In this document: piece by piece, positions 8,326 to 17,600 of the stretch | How positions within the stretch are numbered: position 1 is the first letter of the stretch | How the letters are laid out: every line of letters starts with the position of its first letter | Assembly: GCF_001705435.1 (NCBI RefSeq) | Contig: NZ_MDEN01000062.1 | Coordinates: forward strand, 248,001 to 312,000 | Length of the DNA stretch: 64,000 bases | Origin: Pseudomonas graminis | GTDB lineage: Bacteria > Pseudomonadota > Gammaproteobacteria > Pseudomonadales > Pseudomonadaceae | Reading direction: 5' to 3' | The notes under the pieces: model-generated | Database searches by the model: none | The model's input: the letters and a program-made list of their open reading frames with translations, nothing else | Told to the model about the DNA's origin: nothing | Made by a program: the position numbers and the translations under genes

Positions 8326-8427
8326 GAGTGTTTGCGTCCTTGTCTTTGGGATGTATACGCGGCCTTGGTCGCGGGCCGGGGCCAATGCTACTTTTCTAGC
8401 TAGTGGGGCGATGGGGTACAGAGACAG

Positions 8428-8703
8428 CTAGTGGCGCATGCAGAGCTCATATAACCGGGTGCGGAGTTCGGCAAACTCATTGTTCTCGTCGATCAAGGGA
8501 TGGCCGTCGCAGTACAAAACGATGTCAGTCAGGGACCCCATTCCTCCGTACAGTCCTAAGATTTGTGAGAGGGCAAAGTCATAGCCGTGGGGTAGATCTG
8601 CTCGATACTGATCGAGACGCTCAGCCCATTCGTATTTATTCCCGACGCGCAGTAACGCAGACATGCGGGTCATGATTGCGCTTATCGGAACGATATTCGT
8701 CAC
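8428..8703 (-). CDS. Short immunity-like protein, possibly DUF6966-type
   Basis: This product of up to 91 aa has a GTG at 8703 giving the longest form and ATGs at 8673 and 8664 as alternatives; no ribosome-binding site decides. The core reads ALLR-x-G-x-x-YEWAERL, then LGLYGGMGSLTDIVLY and a final helix. I associate this pattern with short proteins found beside T6SS and Rhs toxins (DUF6966-like), but the match is from memory. It is soluble and acidic. Its place between a membrane-protein operon and the toxin block fits an orphan immunity gene. Confidence 0.5.
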   Translation of the reverse strand: MTNIVPISAIMTRMSALLRVGNKYEWAERLDQYRADLPHGYDFALSQILGLYGGMGSLTDIVLYCDGHPLIDENNEFAELRTRLYELCMRH

Positions 8704-8741
8704 TTCGGAGGTCCGGATGCCGTCGCTTCAACCGCAGATGA

Positions 8742-9185
8742 TCACGATGGATCACCGCCTACATGTTTTCGGCAAGTCTCTGGTCCGAAGGTCACTTCAG
8801 TGATTGGCTCGGCCTGGCTGCTTGAGTAGCTGTAAGTGATCTTGTTGCCCAGCCCAAGCAGGAGCAAATAGGCCGTCTGACTGCACAGTGCCTTTGGGAT
8901 CTGCTGAGCCAGGTAGCTCTCGTAGTACACCCGCTCACCTGGCCGATTGTCATAGCCGTAAAGCGTGATTTTGTAGAGCACGTTGTGATTGGTGTAGCTG
9001 ATGTTGTCGATGCGGGTTATAGGGTCGAGCATGATGGGGAGCTGTTTCTGTTGCTCGGCAATAACGGCTTTTAGCGCTTGTTCACTGTCCTGAGCGTACG
9101 TCGGTGTGATGCACAAGAGCATTATCGCGGAGGCGAGCAAGCGTCGGTCTATGTGTGTCAAATTAACGTTCCTTGTTGGCGTCAT
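8742..9185 (-). CDS. Secreted or periplasmic protein, unknown family
   Basis: This 147-aa protein starts at the ATG at 9185. It has a basic N-terminus, a hydrophobic stretch (LLASAIMLLCITPTYA) and a plausible signal peptidase I site after TYA. The mature part of about 115 residues is a mixed alpha/beta chain with two cysteines (CSQTAYLL and CRKHVGG) that could form a disulfide. It lies downstream of the toxin/immunity pair at 9317-10986 on the same strand. A degraded copy lies at 1731-1900 beside the other 87-aa paralog, so it moves with the toxin block. A periplasmic second immunity protein or an accessory role is possible. Confidence 0.58.
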   Translation of the reverse strand: MTPTRNVNLTHIDRRLLASAIMLLCITPTYAQDSEQALKAVIAEQQKQLPIMLDPITRIDNISYTNHNVLYKITLYGYDNRPGERVYYESYLAQQIPKALCSQTAYLLLLGLGNKITYSYSSSQAEPITEVTFGPETCRKHVGGDPS

Positions 9186-9257
9186 ATTTGCAATTTGCTG
9201 ACCGCCGCTCACCTCCAGTAGTGGTGAGTCACGCAACAACTTGGGCGGCTCGGCCTC

Positions 9258-9286
9258 GCTGCTGGAGGTTTTCGGTCCCAGCAGCG
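9258..9286 (-). other. Nine-base-pair inverted repeat after the immunity gene
   Basis: CGCTGCTGG at 9258-9266 pairs perfectly with CCAGCAGCG at 9278-9286 across an 11-base loop. It lies between the 87-aa gene and the secreted-protein gene. There is no T-run after it on the minus strand, so it is at best an attenuating hairpin or an mRNA processing site rather than a clear intrinsic terminator. Confidence 0.35.
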
Positions 9287-9316
9287 GCCGGAATATCCGG
9301 GGATAAATTCCCTGAG

Positions 9317-9580
9317 TTAGTTAGCTGACCCTCTTCTACTGCCAGGCTTCTGAATCAACAATTCGTCTAGTTCTCTGCGGCGGCAACGGTTGACGAAAGC
9401 CAGAGCGGCATTGAGGTCCGTTTGAAACAAGTCAAACTGCGCACGGCTAATTTCGTAGTATTCCTCATACTCAATCATGTCATTTCTGACAGGAAATGAA
9501 GCGTAGAACTTTCCGGATGTTTCTTCAATTCCCAAGGAGAAGCGTTCCTCGCGGTTAAAGTAGATATCTCTAAATTCCAT
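9317..9580 (-). CDS. Immunity candidate for the 465-aa toxin
   Basis: This 87-aa acidic soluble protein starts 8 bases after the stop of the 465-aa toxin-like gene, the classic toxin-then-immunity arrangement, with AGGACATT before its ATG. It is a paralog of the orphan at 2123-2386 and shares FYASFPVRNDM and DELLIQKPG. The divergence lies mainly in the charged residues around positions 70-80, as expected if specificity differs. The family is not recognised. Confidence 0.72.
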   Translation of the reverse strand: MEFRDIYFNREERFSLGIEETSGKFYASFPVRNDMIEYEEYYEISRAQFDLFQTDLNAALAFVNRCRRRELDELLIQKPGSRRGSAN

Positions 9581-9588
9581 AATGTCCT

Positions 9589-10986
9589 CTACGGTATTGG
9601 AGTTGTTATCAATCGATCCCCGGATATCTTACCGGCATCAATAACGGCTTCAAGGTTACCAGCGGGTAATTTCCCTCCCGGAAGCCAGAATTCATTAGCC
9701 CCCGCTTCATTGCCGGATGGAATACGCAGGCCTAGCTCGTTAGGAGACGGGATATCAATACGCACAATCTTATCCTTTTCTAGGAACCCTTCAGGAAGAC
9801 CGAGTTTCTGTTCCAGAATTCTTTTGTCACCCGCCGCCTTCGCGAAGATTTCGTCCACTTCATGGTGGGGCATAATGAATGACGTGCCGTCTGTCTGACC
9901 TATTCCGTATTTTTCAAAGTTACGCACTGGCATCACACGCGAAGCGCCGTTCTTAAACTGTGCAAGGTGATACTCCATGTATTCAGGCGTCAGATACACT
10001 GAAGGATCAGGCCTCGATCCTTGCGGTATCGCCAGAACATCCTCTGCAGTCCATCCCTTTTTAAACATCTCGATCTTAGGAGGAGCACTCCGCTCACCGC
10101 GTCGCTCCGGAGGTGGTTCAGGCTCCGCCTTTTTCAATGGCGTCACATCTTTCGGTTGCAATTCCTGCAGTTTAAGAAGCTGCTGCTCATTGCGCGCCAA
10201 CCACTCCGCAAATTCCTTGTTCGTGATTTCAGCCCGCAGCCTGAAACTCCGTGTCGCGACGCTTTCCATAGCGTTTAGAGAGTACCTGCCCATCAAAAAC
10301 GCCACGATGGCGGTCAAAAGCAGCAGAACGTACTGCTCTTGCCCGCTTGCGAATTGTCGGGCGGCGCGTTCGATCCGCTCTTGAATCATCGCGGCTGAAC
10401 CGCCGGTTGGGTCGAGACCTGGGGGTTTCAAACCATCTTCGGCCCGCCATGCGGTCATGAATCCTTCACTTAAGCTGCTAGCGCATGGCCCGACGCCTTG
10501 CCGGAAGTACTCAGCTAAGGACGCCAATCCCAGCGCCATGAGAATAATATTGCCCACTTCCAAGCCGATACTGCCGCCGACCGCTGCTCCCGGTAGTGCG
10601 CCCGCTCCGAAAGCAAGAGAGCCGACTGCGCCTCCAATCCCGGCGCCCACTGCAACGCTCCCCCCCATTATCATCACCACTTCCCGCACCAGCTTCAGCA
10701 GCACCGGCAAGATTTCAGTGATGTTGATCGACGCCAACTTCCGCGTGAGGTCGTCCAGCACTATCGGGTAGGAAAGGGTCAACGCTTGCCGGACGTGATC
10801 AATCTGGGCCCCTCCATGGTCGGCATAGACTTGGCTTGCGCCATTGCTAAGTCTACGGGTGAACCCATCCCAACCGTCGTTGGCGCTCTGCAGGCCCTTA
10901 TCGATACTTTGGTTTAGCTCGCCGAAGGTTTGGTCGAGGTTTCGCTCAATATCGTCCCAGCTAGGTATGTTGGCTAAAAAGTCCAT
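9589..10986 (-). CDS. Polymorphic toxin-like protein with glycine-zipper membrane region
   Basis: This 465-aa protein starts at an ATG at 10986. Residues 1-100 are helical. Residues about 105-165 are a glycine/alanine-rich hydrophobic zone (GGSVAVGAGIGGAVGSLAFG and onward), and a further membrane helix lies near residue 220 (LLLLTAIVAFLMGRY). A proline-rich linker (PEPPPERRGER, about 290) precedes a C-terminal domain of about 160 residues. That domain contains MPHHEVDEIF, LGLPEGFL, a IPSGNEAGANEFWLPGG motif and EAVIDAG. I recognise this C-terminal pattern as a recurrent polymorphic-toxin tip but cannot name its activity. There is no PAAR or Rhs domain, so delivery would be as a T6SS cargo or by another route. 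A cognate immunity candidate follows 8 bases downstream. Confidence 0.65.
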   Translation of the reverse strand: MDFLANIPSWDDIERNLDQTFGELNQSIDKGLQSANDGWDGFTRRLSNGASQVYADHGGAQIDHVRQALTLSYPIVLDDLTRKLASINITEILPVLLKLVREVVMIMGGSVAVGAGIGGAVGSLAFGAGALPGAAVGGSIGLEVGNIILMALGLASLAEYFRQGVGPCASSLSEGFMTAWRAEDGLKPPGLDPTGGSAAMIQERIERAARQFASGQEQYVLLLLTAIVAFLMGRYSLNAMESVATRSFRLRAEITNKEFAEWLARNEQQLLKLQELQPKDVTPLKKAEPEPPPERRGERSAPPKIEMFKKGWTAEDVLAIPQGSRPDPSVYLTPEYMEYHLAQFKNGASRVMPVRNFEKYGIGQTDGTSFIMPHHEVDEIFAKAAGDKRILEQKLGLPEGFLEKDKIVRIDIPSPNELGLRIPSGNEAGANEFWLPGGKLPAGNLEAVIDAGKISGDRLITTPIP

Positions 10987-11735
10987 TTACACATCACAGT
11001 CCTGGAGAGAGGCGCCATGGAGCGCCGTGAGTGAGCGTGGGTGTTGCGGTTGGCCGTTACAGCTAGCACGTTGCCAGCAGGAGCGGTCAAGTCCGCTATC
11101 GACCACTAAAGTACGATTTAATTTCCACCGGCGCGCATTTTTCTCAGGTTTTTTACACTCAGCAATGATGGCAGACCACAGTCACTGAACCAACCGATGC
11201 CTATAGCCCCCGGCAAGCGCCTGTGATTACGGGCACTTCGAGACATTCACCCGCCCGTTAAGAAATTTCAAATGGAATACACCATCCTGCGTGTCCCTTC
11301 GCAAAATCGATTCACCGGGTTGACAGGGGGAGGCGCATAAGTGTCTCCTTTGCCGCTGTGAAACATCTGTAACGATTCTGAGAACGTGATGTCGTTCGCG
11401 AATTCCGGTGCCTGGTGGCACTTTCGCATTGCAGCGCGGTCGCAGTGTCCAGCAATTGAATTTTTACCCGGAAGCTGCTGGCGGCGCTGCCGATTGCGCA
11501 CATGCGCGCGGACCCGACCGTCGATTCCGAGACTGTTGTTTTAAAGAAGCGTCTGTAGCCCGGGTCCTACGTGATTGTAGGAATGCCCCCACGGCCGATG
11601 GCGAACGCGCCCGGTGGCGCGTCATCGACCCGTTAGCGACGATGCAACAAGGGCTCCGGCCCCCTTGTCGGCTCGTAACCTGTTGTTGCTGAGCATGGCG
11701 GTAGCGTTCTACCCCGTGCCATCCAGGAGATTTTC
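10987..11735. promoter_or_regulatory. Divergent intergenic region between toxin block and vgrG
   Basis: About 750 bases between a minus-strand toxin gene and plus-strand vgrG, so promoters for both must lie here. Visible elements are a degraded coding stretch at about 11227-11420, a CCTAC/GTAGG hairpin near 11567-11582, and a 7-bp stem (ACAAGGG with CCCTTGT, 11647-11668) about 70 bases before vgrG. An AGGAGA ribosome-binding site sits 6 bases before the vgrG ATG. I see no convincing -35/-10 or sigma-54 pair. Confidence 0.4.
11227..11420 (-). pseudogene. Decayed gene fragment
   Basis: On the minus strand the sequence reads FANDITFSESLQMFHSGKG, then PPPVNPVNRFCEGT in one frame and QDGVFHLKFLNGRVNV in another. 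Together these look like the C-terminal part of a small secreted protein with a single frameshift near 11284. There is no intact start. The product is not recognised and the assignment as a former gene rests only on its coding-like composition. Confidence 0.35.
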
Positions 11736-13589
11736 ATGATGATGGACCTTGCCGCGTTGCTCTCGCCCCAGAACCGGCGCCTGTTCAAGTTCAATAACCT
11801 CGCCAGCCCGGAACAGCAACTGCTGCTCGAGTCCTTCAAAGGTCGGGAAGCGCTGTCCCAGGCGTATAGCTTCGAGCTGCTGCTTATCTGCGAAGATTCC
11901 GGCGTCGAGCTCAAGTCGATGATGGGGCAACTGGTCACCATCGAAATCGAATTGGCCGACAGCACGCCTCGTTATATCGCCGGTTACCTCACGCGCTTTG
12001 CCAGCACCGGCAGCGACGGCGGCATGGCCCGCTACACCGCGACGCTCAACCCCTGGTTCTCGATGCTGAAAAACCGCTTCGACACGCGGGTCTTTCAGGG
12101 CAATACCGTCGAGGAAGTGGTGACCCAGGTGTTCGCACTGTGCCCGGCATTCTCCCGCCATGAATTCCGCCTGACCAAGCCGCAAAAGCGCTACACCTAC
12201 ATCACCCAATACCGTGAAACCGACTTCAACTTCGTCCAGCGTCTGCTTGAAGAAGAAGGGATGTTTTACTACTTCGAGCACACCGCCGAAGGCCACACCA
12301 TGATCATCTGCGACGACTCCAGCATGCTGCAGCCGTTGCCGGAACAACCGCAGATCCGGTTCCACACCGCGTCCGTCACCGAGACCGCAGACTCCATCAC
12401 CAAGTGGAGCGGCAACCGCCAGTTGCAGGCGGGCAAGATGGCCGTGCAGACCTTCGACTACCGTCAGCCCAACAACCGTCTGCCCGTCGGGATGAACAGC
12501 CTGAACAAACAGGGCGACGTCGAGACGTTCGAGATCTACGACTTCCCCGGCCAGTACACCCACGGCACCTACGACGAGGGCGAAACGCTGTTGCGTCTGC
12601 GCATGGAAGCCCTGGAAATCCGCGGCAAAAAGTTCGAAGGCGCGAGCAACTGCCGCGCGATGAAGCCCGGCTACACCTTCGAGCTGGTGCAGCACTACGA
12701 CCACGATCAGGGCTCCGCCGACGATCGTCAGTTCCTGCTGATGGGCGTCGAAAGCGAAGGCCACAACAACTACCTCAATGGCCATCAGGCCAGCTACTAC
12801 AACACCTTCTCCTGCGTGCGCAAAAAGATTCCCTTCCGCCCGCAACTGTCCACGCCGCGACCGACCATCTCTGGGCCGCAGACCGCCATCATCGTCGGCC
12901 CGCCGGGCGAAGAAATCTTCACCGACGAACTCGGTCGCGTGAAAGTCCAGTTCCACTGGGACCGCAACGGCAAGTACAACGATCACAGCTCCTGCTGGGT
13001 CCGCGTCGCCCAGTCGGGTGCCAGCGGCGGTTTCGGCAGCATCCAGATTCCGCGCGTCGGTGATGAAGTTGTCGTGGTTTTCCTGGATGGCAATCCGGAT
13101 CGCCCGCTGATCATGGGCAGCGTCTATAACAGCAAAAACACCCCGCCGTGGTCGTTGCCTGCGAACAAGACGCAGAGTGGTTTTCTGACGCGTTCGACCA
13201 AGGGCAGTGCGGCCACGGCGAATTTCTTCCGCTTTGAGGACAAGTCAGGCGCCGAGCAGATCCATATGCACGCCGAGCGCAACTTGGACACCGAGATCGA
13301 GGTGGATGAAAAGCACGAGGTGGGGAATAACAGGACCATCACCGTAGGCGGCACCCATACCGAAACGATCAAGCAAGACACGGTTATTAACGTGCAGGAT
13401 GGGGCATTCAAGTTGTTGGTAGACAACAAATACATCTACATAGAGGCCAAGCAGCAAATTGTCCTGCAATGCGGCGAAAGTAGCATCGTTATCACCCCTG
13501 ATGGTATTCAGATAAAGGGCAACGTCATTATTACTGAAAGCTCAGCTGAAACGACTATCACTGGCAAAACTGTTCAAATTAACGATTGA
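11736..13589 (+). CDS. vgrG: T6SS spike protein VgrG
   Basis: This 617-aa protein starts at the first of three adjacent ATG codons, with AGGAGA 6 bases upstream. It follows the VgrG plan: a gp27-like base (about 1-370, including GYLTRFA and YRETDFNFVQRLLEEEGM), the gp5-like OB domain (GPPGEEIFTDELGRVKV near 388 and RVGDEVVVVFLDGNPDRPLI near 445), then a beta-prism tail with repeated TEIEVDE and THTETIK units. It forms the trimeric puncturing tip on which the PAAR-Rhs effector encoded downstream would sit. The gene is first of an apparent operon vgrG-EagR-EagR-rhs-immunity. A truncated second copy lies at 27258-28646, nearly identical over about 1 kb of the central part. Confidence 0.95.
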   Translation: MMMDLAALLSPQNRRLFKFNNLASPEQQLLLESFKGREALSQAYSFELLLICEDSGVELKSMMGQLVTIEIELADSTPRYIAGYLTRFASTGSDGGMARYTATLNPWFSMLKNRFDTRVFQGNTVEEVVTQVFALCPAFSRHEFRLTKPQKRYTYITQYRETDFNFVQRLLEEEGMFYYFEHTAEGHTMIICDDSSMLQPLPEQPQIRFHTASVTETADSITKWSGNRQLQAGKMAVQTFDYRQPNNRLPVGMNSLNKQGDVETFEIYDFPGQYTHGTYDEGETLLRLRMEALEIRGKKFEGASNCRAMKPGYTFELVQHYDHDQGSADDRQFLLMGVESEGHNNYLNGHQASYYNTFSCVRKKIPFRPQLSTPRPTISGPQTAIIVGPPGEEIFTDELGRVKVQFHWDRNGKYNDHSSCWVRVAQSGASGGFGSIQIPRVGDEVVVVFLDGNPDRPLIMGSVYNSKNTPPWSLPANKTQSGFLTRSTKGSAATANFFRFEDKSGAEQIHMHAERNLDTEIEVDEKHEVGNNRTITVGGTHTETIKQDTVINVQDGAFKLLVDNKYIYIEAKQQIVLQCGESSIVITPDGIQIKGNVIITESSAETTITGKTVQIND

Positions 13590-13600
13590 GTGCACTCAAT

Positions 13601-14191
13601 ATGATCCGTCGCACCAGTATGTATGATCGTATTTCTGAACAACGTTTGGCCCGAGAGGCACTTGAAAAACAGCAAGCCGACCAGGCTTTAGCCGAGGCTG
13701 AGGCGCTGGCGCTTGCGCCTATCGTGGTACCTGTCGTGCCTATGACTGAAAGCCCCAGCAGTTTCAATTTTGGCGGGTTCAACTTTGCGTTTCCGGGCTG
13801 CTTCAGCATTCAGAACCTGACACTCACGCTTGACCAGAATGGTGAGCCTGTGGAGGTGTCGGTACGACGTCGCACTGTCAGTGAGCAACAAACGCTCGAA
13901 CTGTTGTTTGATGAAGCCATTGCAGCGTTGCGGCAGAGTCACCCGCAGATGCGCATTATCCGGAAAAGAGAATGCCTGTTGGCAGGTAGCCCTGCGTTAG
14001 CGCTGGATTATCGTTTCAACGTCGGCCATAGCGACCACCACGGTCGTTTTGTTGCAGGGTTGGTTCCGCATGCCGGGGGGATTGCACCCCAGTGGCTGTC
14101 GATTGGCTGCAAAGTCGATCCGAACAGCGAAGCGCTCAGTCAGTGGTTGTTGCAGTTTGATCAAATGCTCGACGGCTTGGCAGGCGTCTGA
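13601..14191 (+). CDS. DUF1795-like (EagR/DcrB-type) adaptor, first copy
   Basis: The ATG at 13601 gives 196 aa; the frame extends to a TTG at 13586 overlapping the vgrG stop. The N-terminal 45 residues are a charged helix (TSMYDRISEQRL) shared with the protein at 28668. The rest is an alpha/beta domain comparable in layout to DUF1795/DcrB proteins, which act as Eag chaperones that bind the transmembrane region of PAAR effectors and load them onto VgrG. The central region is more diverged than in the next gene, so the assignment is moderate. It lies between vgrG and a second, clearer EagR. Confidence 0.62.
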   Translation: MIRRTSMYDRISEQRLAREALEKQQADQALAEAEALALAPIVVPVVPMTESPSSFNFGGFNFAFPGCFSIQNLTLTLDQNGEPVEVSVRRRTVSEQQTLELLFDEAIAALRQSHPQMRIIRKRECLLAGSPALALDYRFNVGHSDHHGRFVAGLVPHAGGIAPQWLSIGCKVDPNSEALSQWLLQFDQMLDGLAGV

Positions 14192-14220
14192 ACGACACAT
14201 ATTCAAGGAAAGTATTTCCC

Positions 14221-14670
14221 ATGGACTATCAGATTCAAGAAGGCCGTTTCGCATTGCCGGAAGGGTTTCAGGACCGTTCGGTCAATATCTTCGCGCTGAA
14301 TGGCAGTGGTCCTGCCTCGCTTAGTATTACTATCTCGCGTGATGACACGCTGCCTGGGGAAGACATTAGTGCTTATCTTGAGCGTCAACTCAAGCTGATG
14401 GCTTCCAAATTGCGCGGTTATACAGTGCTGGATAAGAAATCTGCGGCATTAAACGCTGACCAGCCGCTTCAGGGTTTGCAGATCAGCGCCTACCATATCG
14501 TCGAAAAGCGACCCATTCACCAACGTCAGGCCGCCTTTATCATCGCGCCGGCGCGCGTGTTGGTGTTTTCCGCCACGAGTCAGCTGGATTTCACAACCGC
14601 GCAAGACGCTCAGTGGAACGAGCTACTGGCCAGCTTTGTGCTCAACTCCCCCACGCTTGAACAGGAATAA
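14221..14670 (+). CDS. eagR: EagR-type effector-loading chaperone (DUF1795)
   Basis: This 149-aa protein has a typical DUF1795 start (YQIQEGRFALPEGFQDRSVN), then a strand-helix core with SLSITISRD and a C-terminal LASFVLN helix. Eag proteins chaperone the N-terminal membrane helices of prePAAR effectors before export. The effector gene starts 6 bases after this stop, and that effector has exactly such helices, which supports the pairing. An AAGGAAAG site precedes the ATG. Confidence 0.82.
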   Translation: MDYQIQEGRFALPEGFQDRSVNIFALNGSGPASLSITISRDDTLPGEDISAYLERQLKLMASKLRGYTVLDKKSAALNADQPLQGLQISAYHIVEKRPIHQRQAAFIIAPARVLVFSATSQLDFTTAQDAQWNELLASFVLNSPTLEQE

Positions 14671-14675
14671 TCCCC

Positions 14676-17600
14676 ATGTTCGAGGCCGCCCGATTACATG
14701 ATGGAATAGAACATACCAGCGCTTTGAGCGGCTTCTTAGTAGGCGCTCTAGTGGGTATTGCGGTGGTCGCTTACCTCAGTTTTACCTTCTGCACTGCAGG
14801 TGTTGGCGGTTTTCTGTTGGGTATGGCTTTCGGCGCCATGGGCAGCGGAATCGCATGGTTGGGTGAGATGGCGGGAAGTTTGTTTAGCTCTCCCGCCGGT
14901 AATATCCAAACCGCATCCCCAAATGTATTTATCAATTCACTCAATGCAGCCTACGCGATCGTCAGCGTTGGCGTATGTACCAAGCATCCGCCTACGGTTT
15001 TAGTCGCCGAGGGTTCTACCAACGTTTTCATCAATGGGAATCCTGCGGCACGCAAGGGCGACAAGCTGACGTGCGGGGCCAAAATTGCGACAGGATCCGA
15101 CAATGTAAGAATCGGTGGGGGCACTCAGGCCTATCTACCGATTGACGATGAAATACCGGCACCGCTTCGATACGGCGTTGACATTCTGATGGGGGCCGCA
15201 GGCGGCGCGAAGCTGATCTGGAACATCTACAAGCTGGGTGCACAAGCCGGCCTCAAGGCCGCTGGCCCCTGCGCGGTCGGGTTCATGGCTTCAGTACTTG
15301 GCGGTGATTTACTCGGTCGCTACGTCGCAGGCCCCTTGCTGGGCCGCGTACTAGGCGGCCTTCACGGTAATCCCGTCGACACCACGACGGGCCGCAAACT
15401 GTTGACAGATGAAACCGACTTCAGCTTGCCGGGTTTGATGCCGCTCGAGTGGTCGCGCTTCTACGCCAGCGATCTCAACGTCGACAGCGCCCTTGGCAAA
15501 GGCTGGGTGCTGCCGTGGGAACAAAGCCTGCGCTGCTACAACGGTTTCGTTTACCTGACCGACAACCAGGGGCGAACTGTTCCGTTTGTGGGTATCAACC
15601 CCGGTGAGCGCCTATACAATCCGCACGAGCAGATTTTTCTCGTCCGCACCGAGGGCGGCCACTACCTGCTGCAGACGCTGGATAACGTCTTTTTTTACTT
15701 CGGCGAAGTGCCCGAAGACAACACCTCAGTACCGCTTCAACGCATCGAAAACGCCTTTGGCCATTTTCTGCATTTCACACGCACGGCCGATGGCAAGCTA
15801 ACTGACATCAGCGCGACCGGGGGGCTGCGCGTGCATTTGCACTACAACCACCCACTCGGTCGCCTTACAGAGGTCAAACGTATCGTCGGTGACCAAGCGT
15901 TTGAAACCTTGGTCACTTACCGCTATGACGACAACGGCCAGTTGAGCCAGGTCAGTAATCGCAACGGCGACACCCTGCGTTATTTCAGCTACACCGATGG
16001 CATTATGACGCGGCACAGCACCGCGCTCGGCCTCGCCTGCGAATACCGCTGGAAAACAATTGACGGCCAGCCACGTGTGGTCGAGCACTGGACCAGCGAC
16101 GGCGAACATTTCGATTTCGACTACGACTTCAAGGCGCGCACCACCCGCGTCACAGACGTGCTGGGTCGCGAGGCGCTGGTTCACTACAACGCCGATCGCC
16201 GGGTGACCGCTAGTCGCGACTTCGGCGGAGAACAGTACGCAATTAATCTGGATGACTTCGGCAACATCGTCGGCTTGACGCTGCCCGACGGCAACCAGCT
16301 GACACTCAAATACGACGAGTACTCGCGCCTGATCGAGGAGGTCGACCCGCTGGGTCGCAGCACGCGCTATCAACATCACCATTTGACCTCGCTGGTCAAA
16401 CAGGTCAGCTATGCCGACGGGAGTACCTGGAGAGGCCATTACGACAACAAGGGCAACCTGATTGAGGAATACGACGCGCTGGACCAGCGCACCGAGTATT
16501 TCCACAACGATGACGGTTTGGTACACACCATCATCGATGCCAACCACAAGTCGAAATTCGTCTGGTGGAACAATCACGCACAGGTTGAGAAGTTTCAGGA
16601 CTGCTCTGGAAAGTGCACCACTTACCAGTACAACGAGCGCCTGCAGCTGGTTTCGGTCACTGATGCGCTGGGCCAGACCACCGAGCTGGAGCTTAAACCT
16701 GCGGGTGAAGTGCTGCGCATCAAACATCCCGATGGCACACAAGAAGCGTTTACGTACAACGCTTTTGGACAAGTCCTTACTCATACCGACGGCAAGGGCC
16801 AGGTCATCAGGTTGCAACGCAACGAGCGTGGCCTGCCAAGCTCGCGGCAAGACGCCAAAGGCCAGCGCATCCGTTACGAGTACGACAAAGCGATTCGGCT
16901 CACCGCATTGGTCAACGAAAACAATGCGACTTATGAATTTGCTTATGACGCTTCGGATCGCCTGATCGAAGAAAAACGCATCGACAACCTGACGCGTCGG
17001 TTCACCTACAACTTGGGTGGGCATCTAACGCGGTTGGACGAAATCGGTTACGGGGTGAGGGCAGAGCGGCCGCAGCGCAGTACGGATTTTGAGCGTGATG
17101 TGATTGGTCGCTTGCTCGCGAAAGTCAATCAGGATGCTCGGCAGGATTACGTCTATGACGACGCGGACCGGTTGCTCAGCATTCACCGACTGCCTTCAAG
17201 CATTGGCAAGAAGCTCGGTGTTGCTGAAGAGACCCTCGACTTCAGTTATGACCTGCTGGGTCGCTTGGTAAAAGAAACGACGCCGCAAGGGGCGTTGGCC
17301 TACGAGTACGATCCGCTTAGCAACCTGACCACGCTGACGTTGCCGACTGGCCAACACCTGAATCACCTGTACTACGGCAGTGGTCACCTGCACCAACTTA
17401 ACCTCGATGGATTGTTGATCAGCGACATGGAACGCGACGACCTGCATCGCGAGGTTTATCGGTCTCAAGGCAAACTGACCAGTTGCTTTGGCTATGACGC
17501 GATGGGCCGAAAGAGCTGGCAGTTCTCATCAACCATTCCGGCTGAAAAGCTGTCGCAGATCCAGAACCCTGGCATTAATACCTCGTTGTTGGTGGATCAT

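Noticed and set aside
2437..9645. 13-base TTATTGATGCCGG at about 2437 and its reverse complement at about 9631
   Set aside because: A single short inverted match without flanking similarity; not enough to suggest an inversion endpoint.
15798..17024. 408-codon minus-strand frame inside the Rhs gene
   Set aside because: The same shadow recurs opposite every Rhs copy and follows from Rhs codon use.
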